Below are positions 1 through 5,518 of a stretch of 5,518 nt of DNA, in pieces. A program made the translations under genes and the position numbers. Under the pieces are notes generated by a model. It searched no databases. It was not told the origin of the DNA and saw only the letters and a list, made by a program, of their open reading frames with translations. Position 1 is the first letter of the stretch. The number at the start of each line of letters is the position of its first letter. Source of the stretch: Candidatus Omnitrophota bacterium (lineage in GTDB: Bacteria > Omnitrophota > Omnitrophia > Omnitrophales > Aquincolibacteriaceae); assembly GCA_023246985.1 (NCBI GenBank), contig JAHFHJ010000056.1, positions 1-5,518 on the forward strand, in the 5' to 3' direction.

Positions 1-644
1 AAGGTCTGCTTGTCCACCAAGGATTCGGCCTTGTGTTCGGCGCGCTTCTGCCGTTCTCCGCTTATTTTTCACTCCAGCCCACGAACCTCCTGATGGTCTG
101 CGTGGCGCTTTTCATTTTTCTTTTCAACCGCCGCTCGCCGGACAAGACCATTACCAGCGTTTCCGTGAGCGTGTTCGGGATCATCTATGTGGCGTGGTTT
201 TTTTCCTATCTCATCAAGATCAGACTCCTGCCGGAGGGGGCCGCGTGGGTGGCCTATACCATTCTGATCGTGAAGGGGGGGGATGCGGCCGCGTATTTCG
301 TCGGTAAAAAATTCGGGAAAACCAAACTCCTTGAACACGTCAGCCCCAAGAAATCCATCGAAGGCGCTATGGGCCAGATGATGGCGACCCTCGCTCTTTC
401 GGTCGGTTCTATTTTCTACCTTCACGTCTCGCCGATCCATCTTATGATTCTGGGGACCGCGGTCGGGGCGCTGGCGCTTCTGGGGGATCTTGCGGAAAGT
501 CTCATCAAACGGGACGCCGGCGTAAAAGATTCCGGAAATATCCCGGGCCTTGGCGGCATGCTGGATGTGATGGACAGCCTTCTTTTTACGATTCCCGTGG
601 TTTATTTTTATCTAACCATGGTCCTGGGCGTCGAGAGATTATGA
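1..644 (+). CDS. cdsA: Phosphatidate cytidylyltransferase (CDP-diacylglycerol synthase), 5'-truncated
   Basis: Integral inner-membrane enzyme that makes CDP-diacylglycerol from phosphatidic acid and CTP, the branch point of phospholipid synthesis. The frame is open from base 3 to the TGA at 642-644, giving 213 visible residues; the family is usually about 270-285, so the N-terminal quarter lies upstream. Several hydrophobic segments are visible (about residues 29-41, 56-71, 80-90, 127-140, 145-164 and 191-209). Conserved blocks are GGDAAAYFVGKKFGK, then SPKKSIEG (114-121), then the C-terminal CDS signature S166-D191 with SLIKRD, KDSGNIPG and LDVMD. Compared with the classical signature, PGHGG is PGLGG and DRxD is DVMD; similar changes occur in some non-proteobacterial CdsA, so I do not read them as inactivating. 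The GTG at 33 is not a credible start because the frame and homology continue upstream. The stop overlaps the dxr start by ATGA, implying coupled translation. Confidence 0.93.
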   Translation, partial: GLLVHQGFGLVFGALLPFSAYFSLQPTNLLMVCVALFIFLFNRRSPDKTITSVSVSVFGIIYVAWFFSYLIKIRLLPEGAAWVAYTILIVKGGDAAAYFVGKKFGKTKLLEHVSPKKSIEGAMGQMMATLALSVGSIFYLHVSPIHLMILGTAVGALALLGDLAESLIKRDAGVKDSGNIPGLGGMLDVMDSLLFTIPVVYFYLTMVLGVERL

Positions 645-1783
645 AACCTCTTGCGATCCTCGGCTCGACCGGTTCGGTCGGGGAGAACGTCCTCCGCGTG
701 GTCCGCCTCCATCCCGAGCGGTTTTCCGTCAAGGCACTCGCCGTTCATAAGAACATCGAAAAGCTTTACGAACAAGCCGTGGAATTCCGTCCCCAAGGGG
801 TCTGTATCTATGATCCCCCCAAGGCCAAAGAGGCCGCTCCCCGGTTCAAACGGATCGGCATCCGCGTCGTGACCGGAGACGAGGGTCTCCAGGAAGTCGC
901 GACGCTTTCCGGAGTCCGGGAAGTGATCTGCGCCATGGTCGGGGCCGCGGGACTCAAGCCGATCTTTGCCGCGATACACGCAAAAAAGACCGTCGCGATC
1001 GCGAATAAAGAACCGCTAGTCATGGCGGGAAAACTCCTTCTGGCCGCGGCGGCCAAGGCCGGGGTTCGGGTCCTTCCGATCGATAGTGAGCATTCCGCGC
1101 TCTGGCAGTGTCTTGAAAAACAGGATCCGGCGTTCATTAAAAAACTCATCATCACTTCTTCGGGCGGTCCTTTCCGCGCGAGGAAGGGGTCGCTTGCGAA
1201 GATCACGCCCGCGCAGGCGCTCAATCATCCGAAATGGAAAATGGGCCCCAAGATCACGATCGATTCCGCAACGATGATGAATAAGGGTCTTGAAGTGATC
1301 GAAGCCGCGAATCTTTTTCACGTGCCGGCGGAGAAGATCGATGTTTTGATCCATCCGGAGGCGATCGTGCACGCCTTGGTCGAATTTGTGGACGGCTCCC
1401 ATTTCGCGCACCTCGGCGTGACGGATATGCGGCTTCCGATCCAATACGCTCTCAGCTATCCCGAAAGATTGGAGGACGCGCTGCCGCGTCTTGATCTGAC
1501 GCGTCTTCAAGCGCTTCATTTTGAAAAGCCGGATCGCAGGCGTTTTCCGTGTTTGGACCTCGGCTATGCCGCGAGCAAGATCGGCGGAACCATGCCGACC
1601 GTGCTCAATGCGGCTAACGAAATTGCGGTGGCGGCATTTCTGGCCGGACGCGCCGGATTTCTTGGGATTCCGAAAATCATCGAAAAGACCATGAGCGCGC
1701 ACCGCCTGGTCCGTCAACCGTCCCTGGCCGATATCTTTGCGGCGGATGCCTGGGCCCGGGAGACTGCCGAGGGGCTTTTATGA
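641..1783 (+). CDS. dxr: 1-deoxy-D-xylulose 5-phosphate reductoisomerase
   Basis: Cytosolic NADPH- and metal-dependent enzyme converting 1-deoxyxylulose 5-phosphate to 2-C-methylerythritol 4-phosphate, the committed step of the MEP isoprenoid pathway (also called ispC). The 380-residue protein is complete; E. coli Dxr is 398. The N-terminal Rossmann domain carries GSTGSVGENVLRVV (8-21) and ANKEPLVMAG (121-130). Metal ligands appear as D148 and E150 in PIDSEHSALW, and E218 in MNKGLEVIEA. The flexible-loop motif HPKWKMG (196-202) holds W199 and M201. Substrate-binding blocks ITSSGGPFR (170-179), IDSATMMNKG, HPEAIVHALVEF and DMRLPIQYALSYPER are intact, and the C-terminal domain has PTVLNAANEIAVAAF. 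The ATG at 641 overlaps the cdsA stop and gives the expected N-terminus. Only a weak GAGAG lies before it, so translation probably relies on coupling to cdsA. No missing residue or frameshift is seen. Confidence 0.98.
   Translation: MKPLAILGSTGSVGENVLRVVRLHPERFSVKALAVHKNIEKLYEQAVEFRPQGVCIYDPPKAKEAAPRFKRIGIRVVTGDEGLQEVATLSGVREVICAMVGAAGLKPIFAAIHAKKTVAIANKEPLVMAGKLLLAAAAKAGVRVLPIDSEHSALWQCLEKQDPAFIKKLIITSSGGPFRARKGSLAKITPAQALNHPKWKMGPKITIDSATMMNKGLEVIEAANLFHVPAEKIDVLIHPEAIVHALVEFVDGSHFAHLGVTDMRLPIQYALSYPERLEDALPRLDLTRLQALHFEKPDRRRFPCLDLGYAASKIGGTMPTVLNAANEIAVAAFLAGRAGFLGIPKIIEKTMSAHRLVRQPSLADIFAADAWARETAEGLL
1769..1774 (+). promoter_or_regulatory. Shine-Dalgarno for rseP
   Basis: GAGGGG lies about five bases before the ATG at 1780, inside the last codons of dxr. 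With the ATGA overlap it supports this start, so rseP can load ribosomes itself as well as by coupling. Confidence 0.6.
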
Positions 1784-2901
1784 ATTCCCTTATTTCGCTT
1801 TTGCCCGCGCTTATCGTTTTCGGCGTGCTCGTCATCGTACACGAATTCGGGCATTTCATGGCTTGCCGCATGTCCAAGGTCCGCGTCGAGAAATTTTCGA
1901 TCGGTTTCGGGCCGGAAATTTTCCATTGGCAGTCCGGGGAGACGCGTTTCTCGCTTTCGCTTTTTCCGCTCGGAGGTTTCGTGAGCCCGGCCGGAGAGGA
2001 AGCTTCCAAAATCGGACCCGAAGGACCCAAGCCGGGGGATTTTCTGGCGGCGCCGGTCCTTTCGCGCATCTTGATTGTCATGGCCGGCGTCGCGATGAAT
2101 TATGTTCTCGCGTTCCTGGTGTTTTGGGCCGTCTTCATGATGGGGCGCCCCATGCCGGGCACCGTGGTCGGCGGTTTTGTGAAGGGATATCCCGCGGAGG
2201 CCGGCCGTTTGAAAATGAACGACAAAATCCTGCAGGTGAACGGCGAGACGGTTGCGAACTGGAAGGATATTCTGGACCGGTTCGATCAGGCGCCGGGCAC
2301 CGCGATCGAACTGAGCGTTGAGCGGCCGCGCGAAAACGCGCCGCCGGAGTTTTTAACGGTTCAAATCAAGCCCAAGATCGAAGACGCGAAGGATCTTTTT
2401 GGAAAAAAAGTTCGGATGCGGCGCATCGGTATCACGCCGGATCCGAAATCATTCGTATTGGAGCGTTACGGCGTCTGGCCCGCGCTCGAAAAAGCATGGG
2501 AACTAGAAGTCTCTCAGACGGTGCTGACCCATCAGGCCCTTTTTTATCTGATCACGGGGCAGGTGTCCCCCAAGAACCTGATGGGGCCGCTGGGTATTAT
2601 TCAGATAAGCGGCCAAGCGGCCAAGGCGGGGACCGCGGCGCTTCTCCAGCTCTTGGCGGTTCTGAGCGTGTCGCTCGCGGTGATCAATCTTTTCCCGCTT
2701 CCGGCCCTGGACGGAGGGCATCTGGTATTTCTTCTGATCGAACTCGTGACGCGCAAGCGCGTCAGCCCCGCGCTGCAGGAGAAGATTACCACCGGCGGCT
2801 TTATTTTGTTGATGGCTCTCATGGCGTTCGTCCTTTATAATGACTTCGTCAATCTTCAAATTTTGGGTAAAATAAAAAATATTCTTCACCGGATAAAATA
2901 A
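1780..2901 (+). CDS. rseP: RseP-type site-2 protease (M50 RIP metalloprotease)
   Basis: Zinc metalloprotease of the inner membrane that cuts substrates within the bilayer, classically anti-sigma factors in envelope-stress signalling; its substrate here is unknown. The first membrane segment (about 4-20) runs into the zinc motif HEFGH (21-25). Next come FPLGGFV (62-68) and a second membrane segment (about 93-120) with AGVAMNYVLAF, where the usual AGPxxN proline is Val. One PDZ domain spans about 124-200 (GYPAEAG, then ILQVNGETV). The third metal ligand is in the motif NLFPLPALDGGH (303-314, D311), followed by a last hydrophobic helix (about 334-353). At 373 residues it is shorter than two-PDZ E. 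coli RseP (about 450) and nearer the single-PDZ Bacillus RasP type. It overlaps the dxr stop by ATGA, so it belongs to the cdsA-dxr-rseP unit. The C-terminal tail is Lys-rich (KIKNILHRIK) and probably cytoplasm-proximal. Confidence 0.95.
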   Translation: MNSLISLLPALIVFGVLVIVHEFGHFMACRMSKVRVEKFSIGFGPEIFHWQSGETRFSLSLFPLGGFVSPAGEEASKIGPEGPKPGDFLAAPVLSRILIVMAGVAMNYVLAFLVFWAVFMMGRPMPGTVVGGFVKGYPAEAGRLKMNDKILQVNGETVANWKDILDRFDQAPGTAIELSVERPRENAPPEFLTVQIKPKIEDAKDLFGKKVRMRRIGITPDPKSFVLERYGVWPALEKAWELEVSQTVLTHQALFYLITGQVSPKNLMGPLGIIQISGQAAKAGTAALLQLLAVLSVSLAVINLFPLPALDGGHLVFLLIELVTRKRVSPALQEKITTGGFILLMALMAFVLYNDFVNLQILGKIKNILHRIK

Positions 2902-2904
2902 ACG

Positions 2905-2946
2905 GCGCAACGCTCAACGGTCAACGAAAGACGTTGTGCTTTGCGC
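2905..2946 (+). repeat. Inverted repeat built of 7-base units in the rseP-proS gap
   Basis: The left part is three tandem heptamers of form SKCAACG (2906-2912, 2913-2919, 2920-2926), each with the exact core CAACG. Arm 2905-2919 is complementary to 2932-2946 at 13 of 15 positions, with a 12-base loop; the right arm begins CGTTGTG and ends TTTGCGC. The rest of the gap to base 2954 keeps a loose 7-base spacing (CGTTG, then CGTCG). No T-run follows, so it does not look like an intrinsic terminator. The function is unknown; a dispersed intergenic repeat or an RNA hairpin separating rseP from proS are both possible. Confidence 0.7.
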
Positions 2947-2955
2947 GTCGTGCGT

Positions 2956-2959
2956 AGGA
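2956..2959 (+). promoter_or_regulatory. Shine-Dalgarno for proS
   Basis: AGGA with a seven-base spacer before the ATG at 2967. It supports independent translation initiation of proS, in contrast to the overlapped starts of dxr and rseP. Confidence 0.65.
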
Positions 2960-2966
2960 CGATAAA

Positions 2967-4652
2967 ATGCGCTGGACGCGGACGCTTATTCCAAGCCTCA
3001 GAAATATCCCTAAAGACGCCGAAGCCATCAGCCACCAGCTCGCGCTTCGGGCCGGATTGATCCGTCAGCTTTCTTCCGGCGTTTACAGCTATTTGCCGCT
3101 CGGATTCCGGGTACTTCAGAAGATCATCGGGATCATTCGCGAAGAGATGAACCGCGCCGGCGCAAGCGAAGTGCTTTTACCCGCGCTCCACCCGGCCGAG
3201 ATCTGGAAAAAGTCGGGTCGTTACGAGACGCTGGGCGAAGACAAAATCTCTTTCAAGAACCGCGCGGGGCATGAATTCGTCCTCGGTCCCACGCACGAGG
3301 AGATCATCACCGGTCTTGTGGGCGCGAGCGTCAAATCTTTCCGCGATCTGCCGCTCAATCTCTATCAGATCCAGACAAAGTTCCGCGATGAGGCGCGCCC
3401 GCGTTTTGGCGTGATCCGTACCAAAGAATTTATCATGAAGGACGCCTACAGTTTTGACGTCGATGAAAAGGGGCTGGACGCGCATTATCAGAAAATGTAT
3501 GACGCGTATCACCGGATCTTCACGCGCTGCGGCCTGAAATTCCAGGTCGTGAACGCGGACACCGGGGTGATGGGCGGGAAGATGAGTCAGGAGTTCATGG
3601 TGATCTGTCCTTATGGCGAGGACCGCGTTGCGAGTTCGGAGGACGGTTATCTCGCAAGTCAGGACATCGCGGAGCGGGCAAAGCCCGCAGGCCCTCGACC
3701 ACAGACTCCCGACCACAAACCCGAAGTATTTGACACGCCCCATTTACGAACGATTGAGGAAATTTCTCATCAATTTAAGATCGATCCGGCGCGGATGATC
3801 AAGACGCTCATTTATAAGGCGGATGGAAAGCCCGTGGCCGTGCTGGTGACCGGAAATAGCGAGGTTAACGAGAGCAAGCTGAGAAAGTTGATCGGCGCCA
3901 AGGAACTTCGCCAGGCGGACGGGCGCGAGATCCTGGAAGCGACGGGCGCGCCGGTCGGGTTCGCGGGTCCCGTGGGGCTCAAGATCCCGATCTATGCCGA
4001 TTGGGATATTCTTGAGATCGCCGATGCGGTGACGGGCGCGAACCAAAAGGACAAACACGTGAAGGGCGTTGCGATCGGCCGTGATTTTACGCCGACGGCC
4101 GCGGGAGATATTCGCTTTGTGAAGGACGGCGATCTCGCGCCGGACGGGAAAAGCAAACTCGCGCTTGCGACCAGCATGGAAATCGGCCACATCTTCAAGC
4201 TCGGCACCCGTTATTCGGAATCCATCGGCGCTTATTTTCTGGACGAAAAAGGCGAACGCAAACCCGCCATCATGGGCTGTTACGGGATCGGAGTGAACCG
4301 CATTCTTGCGGCGACGATCGAACAGCATCATGACCTCAAAGGCATCCAATGGCCCGAAGCTCTTGCGCCGTTCGCGGCGGAGGTCATGACCGTCAATCAC
4401 GGCGATGAAAAAGTGCGTACCGCGGCCGAAAAAATCTATGATGAACTTACAAAAGCCGGCAAGGAAGTCCTTTTTGACGATCGTGACGAGCGCGCGGGCG
4501 TGAAATTCAACGACGCGGACCTTATCGGCATTCCCGCGCAGATCATTGTCGGCGAACGGAACTTGAAAGAGGGCAAAGTCGAGATCAAGAACCGCCGGAC
4601 CGGCGCGACGAAACTGGTGGCTCTGGAATCAGTGATAAGCGGTAAGTTGTAA
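2967..4652 (+). CDS. proS: Prolyl-tRNA synthetase, bacterial type with editing insertion domain
   Basis: Cytosolic class II aminoacyl-tRNA synthetase that charges tRNA-Pro and, through its insertion (INS) domain, hydrolyses mischarged Ala-tRNA-Pro. It is complete at 561 residues (E. coli 572). The N-terminus MRWTRTLIPSLRNIPKDAEA and GVYSYLPLGFRVLQ (38-51) are typical of the family. Active-site features are PTHEE (108-112), class II motif 2 with KFRDEARPRFGVIRTKEF (138-155), and motif 3 with GCYGIGVNRILAA (437-449, R445). The INS domain occupies roughly 225-405; K279 sits where the editing lysine of E. coli ProRS is expected. The anticodon-binding domain follows (about 468-561) with DDRDERAGVKFNDADLIGIP. 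The linker leading into INS (about 237-253) is Pro-rich and encoded by 7-base repeats, and the last six codons lie in another heptamer array. ispG, often found between rseP and proS in this cluster, is absent. Start and product are not in doubt. Confidence 0.98.
   Translation: MRWTRTLIPSLRNIPKDAEAISHQLALRAGLIRQLSSGVYSYLPLGFRVLQKIIGIIREEMNRAGASEVLLPALHPAEIWKKSGRYETLGEDKISFKNRAGHEFVLGPTHEEIITGLVGASVKSFRDLPLNLYQIQTKFRDEARPRFGVIRTKEFIMKDAYSFDVDEKGLDAHYQKMYDAYHRIFTRCGLKFQVVNADTGVMGGKMSQEFMVICPYGEDRVASSEDGYLASQDIAERAKPAGPRPQTPDHKPEVFDTPHLRTIEEISHQFKIDPARMIKTLIYKADGKPVAVLVTGNSEVNESKLRKLIGAKELRQADGREILEATGAPVGFAGPVGLKIPIYADWDILEIADAVTGANQKDKHVKGVAIGRDFTPTAAGDIRFVKDGDLAPDGKSKLALATSMEIGHIFKLGTRYSESIGAYFLDEKGERKPAIMGCYGIGVNRILAATIEQHHDLKGIQWPEALAPFAAEVMTVNHGDEKVRTAAEKIYDELTKAGKEVLFDDRDERAGVKFNDADLIGIPAQIIVGERNLKEGKVEIKNRRTGATKLVALESVISGKL
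3674..3688 (+). repeat. Perfect short palindrome inside proS
   Basis: GCGGGC (3674-3679) and GCCCGC (3683-3688) pair perfectly around an AAA loop. It lies five bases before the in-gene heptamer array, at the linker into the INS domain. It could be a chance product of GC-rich codons, or part of the same repeat insertion. No T-run follows, so it is not a terminator. Confidence 0.55.
3693..3720 (+). repeat. Four tandem 7-base units inside the proS coding frame
   Basis: Units at 3693-3699, 3700-3706, 3707-3713 and 3714-3720 fit YMYMRAC. They alternate so that two 14-base halves match at 11 of 14 positions. They encode the low-complexity linker segment RPQTPDHK (about residues 244-251) on the edge of the editing domain. 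Because the period is 7, successive units are read in shifted frames, which gives a non-repeating peptide. The period matches the two intergenic arrays, but the core differs. Confidence 0.6.
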
Positions 4653-4709
4653 GCAGTTCGCCTTGCGCTGGTGTTTTTTACTTATCCCTTATCGCTTACT
4701 CCTTATCAC
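4632..4709 (+). repeat. Inverted heptamer arrays spanning the proS stop and reaching the dinB start
   Basis: The left array has three units of form NKRTAAG (4633-4639, 4640-4646, 4647-4653) and encodes the ProS C-terminus and stop codon. The right array has four units of form CTTAYYN (4681-4687, 4688-4694, 4695-4701, 4702-4708), the opposite orientation of the same motif. Arm 4632-4653 is complementary to 4688-4709 at 17 of 22 positions, including an unbroken eight-base pairing of GTGATAAG with CTTATCAC. The right arm ends three bases before the dinB ATG. Together with the spacer, these arrays fill the whole proS-dinB gap. Confidence 0.75.
4654..4679 (+). terminator. Possible weak intrinsic terminator after proS
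   Basis: In the spacer between the heptamer arms, CAG-TT-CGC (4654-4661) can pair with GCG-CTG (4665-4670) around a three-base loop, leaving a two-base bulge. Three bases later there is a run of six T (4674-4679). The stem is short and bulged, so termination may be partial or absent; the larger heptamer hairpin is a competing fold. Confidence 0.35.
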
Positions 4710-4712
4710 TTT

Positions 4713-5518
4713 ATGAATTGGCCCAAGAAATTCATCCACATCGATATGGACGCGTTCTTTGCCGCGGTCGAGCAAAGAGATGATCCCTCACTCAAAGGCA
4801 AGCCCGTCATCGTGGGCGGGAACCCCCATAGCCGCAGCGTCGTGAGCACCTGTTCTTATGAGGCGCGGAAATTCGGCGTCCATTCCGGCATGCCGGCCTC
4901 ACAGGCCAGGCGCCTTTGTCCCGAAGGCATTTTCCTCCATCCCGATTTCGGGAAATACGGCGCCGCGTCTAAAACCATAATGTCTATTTTTCACTCCTAC
5001 ACGCCGCTCGTTGAACAGGTTTCTCTGGATGAAGCCTATCTCGACGTTACCGAGAACCTTTTGCGTCTTGAAGATCCCGTCAAGCTTGCGGCGTTGATCA
5101 AACAGCACATTTTTGCGGCCACCCGTTTGACGGCCTCGGCCGGCGTCGCGCCGGCCATGTTCCTGGCGAAGATCGCCTCCGACATGAAAAAACCGGACGG
5201 ATTGACCGCGGTCTATCCCGGCCAAGTGCTCGATTTTCTCAAAGACCTTCCGGTGAGAAAGATTCCGGGCGTCGGACCGCGCACGGAAGAAATCCTTGAG
5301 GGTATGACGCTTCATACTTGCGGGGATATCTGGGGAGTGAAACCGCAGGATCTTACGGCGAAATTGGGGAAGTGGGGGCTTGAGCTTTTTCATAAAGCGC
5401 GGGGGGAAGAAAACCGCGAGGTGGATCCGCATTGGGAGCGCGCGCAGCTAAGCGCCGAGGAAACTTTTTCGAAAGACGTTACGGACATGCCGTGGCTGAA
5501 ACGCAAGCTCGCACAGCT
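4713..5518 (+). CDS. dinB: DNA polymerase IV (Y-family translesion polymerase), 3'-truncated
   Basis: Low-fidelity lesion-bypass DNA polymerase of the DinB family, lacking proofreading and often induced by DNA damage. From ATG 4713 the frame is open to the window end, giving 268 residues of an expected 350-410. The palm begins FIHIDMDAFFAAVEQ (7-21), with catalytic D11 and the steric-gate aromatic F16. The fingers block SYEARKFGVHSGMP (48-61) follows. The other two catalytic acids are D106 and E107 in SLDEAYLDVT (104-113). Next come ASAGVAPAMFLAKIASDMKK (141-160) and a helix-hairpin-helix thumb with LPVRKIPGVGPR (179-190). The little-finger domain begins near 240 and is cut. All visible catalytic residues are intact. 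The start is set by homology: the next ATG (4746) would remove D11. No Shine-Dalgarno is visible; CTTAYYN repeats occupy its place. No clear LexA-type operator was recognised upstream. Confidence 0.95.
   Translation, partial: MNWPKKFIHIDMDAFFAAVEQRDDPSLKGKPVIVGGNPHSRSVVSTCSYEARKFGVHSGMPASQARRLCPEGIFLHPDFGKYGAASKTIMSIFHSYTPLVEQVSLDEAYLDVTENLLRLEDPVKLAALIKQHIFAATRLTASAGVAPAMFLAKIASDMKKPDGLTAVYPGQVLDFLKDLPVRKIPGVGPRTEEILEGMTLHTCGDIWGVKPQDLTAKLGKWGLELFHKARGEENREVDPHWERAQLSAEETFSKDVTDMPWLKRKLAQ

Noticed and set aside
1737..2321. Plus-strand open frame overlapping dxr and rseP
   Set aside because: It is an Arg/Gly-rich out-of-frame reading of rseP with no family resemblance; the rseP frame carries the protease motifs.
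2836..2841. Perfect TATAAT hexamer near the 3' end of rseP, a possible proS promoter
   Set aside because: It encodes Leu-Tyr-Asn codons in a conserved helix end. The best -35 candidate, TTGATG at 2809-2814, is 21 bases upstream, which is too far, and the position at the normal 17-base spacing does not resemble a -35.
2905..2946. rseP-proS hairpin as an intrinsic terminator
   Set aside because: No T-run follows the right arm; the downstream bases are GC-rich and run straight into the proS ribosome site.
2903..2959. Short CRISPR-like array
   Set aside because: Units are only 7 bases with no spacers of constant length, and the right half is inverted rather than direct.
3177..3743. Long minus-strand open frame opposite proS
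   Set aside because: It lies entirely antisense to catalytic motifs of proS, has no recognisable domain, and is of the kind expected opposite GC-rich coding DNA.
4746..4748. ATG at 4746 as an alternative dinB start
   Set aside because: It would remove the first catalytic Asp and the conserved HID residues, so it cannot give a working polymerase.
4899..5432. Minus-strand open frame opposite dinB
   Set aside because: The plus strand here encodes an unbroken Pol IV with all visible catalytic residues, so the antisense frame is a shadow.

Overview
The window is a compact, GC-rich, all-plus-strand bacterial gene cluster of five protein genes. The two at the edges are cut by the window: cdsA (3' part), dxr, rseP, proS and dinB (5' part). 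No RNA gene, insertion sequence, CRISPR array or minus-strand gene is supported. The set fits a Gram-negative-type bacterium that makes isoprenoids by the MEP pathway. The cdsA-dxr-rseP-proS order is a widespread conserved envelope/isoprenoid cluster. The divergent CdsA signature (PGLGG, DVMD) and single-PDZ RseP resemble those I associate with candidate or PVC-like phyla such as Omnitrophota. That placement is an impression from sequence style, not a demonstrated assignment.

Layout. Positions 1-644 hold the C-terminal part of CDP-diacylglycerol synthase. It overlaps dxr (641-1783) by ATGA, and dxr overlaps rseP (1780-2901) by a second ATGA, so these three look like one translationally coupled operon. 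A 65-base gap with an inverted repeat built on 7-base units precedes proS (2967-4652), which has its own Shine-Dalgarno. A 60-base gap, again with inverted 7-base repeats and a possible weak terminator, precedes dinB (4713 to the window end), which has no visible Shine-Dalgarno.

How the genes fit together. CdsA supplies CDP-diacylglycerol for phospholipids, Dxr commits carbon to isoprenoids (including the undecaprenyl carrier of wall synthesis), and RseP is an inner-membrane protease typically used in envelope-stress signalling. ProS charges tRNA-Pro and DinB is a lesion-bypass polymerase; these two are housekeeping or SOS-type passengers.

The least ordinary signal is a recurring architecture of short degenerate arrays with a strict 7-base period. 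It occurs in both intergenic gaps (cores CAACG and RTAAG/CTTAY, each with an inverted partner) and a third time inside proS, where four heptamers encode a Pro-rich linker at the edge of the editing domain. The cores differ but the period is the same. The proS-dinB copy also overlaps the proS stop codon and ends at the dinB start codon, where it could control dinB translation.
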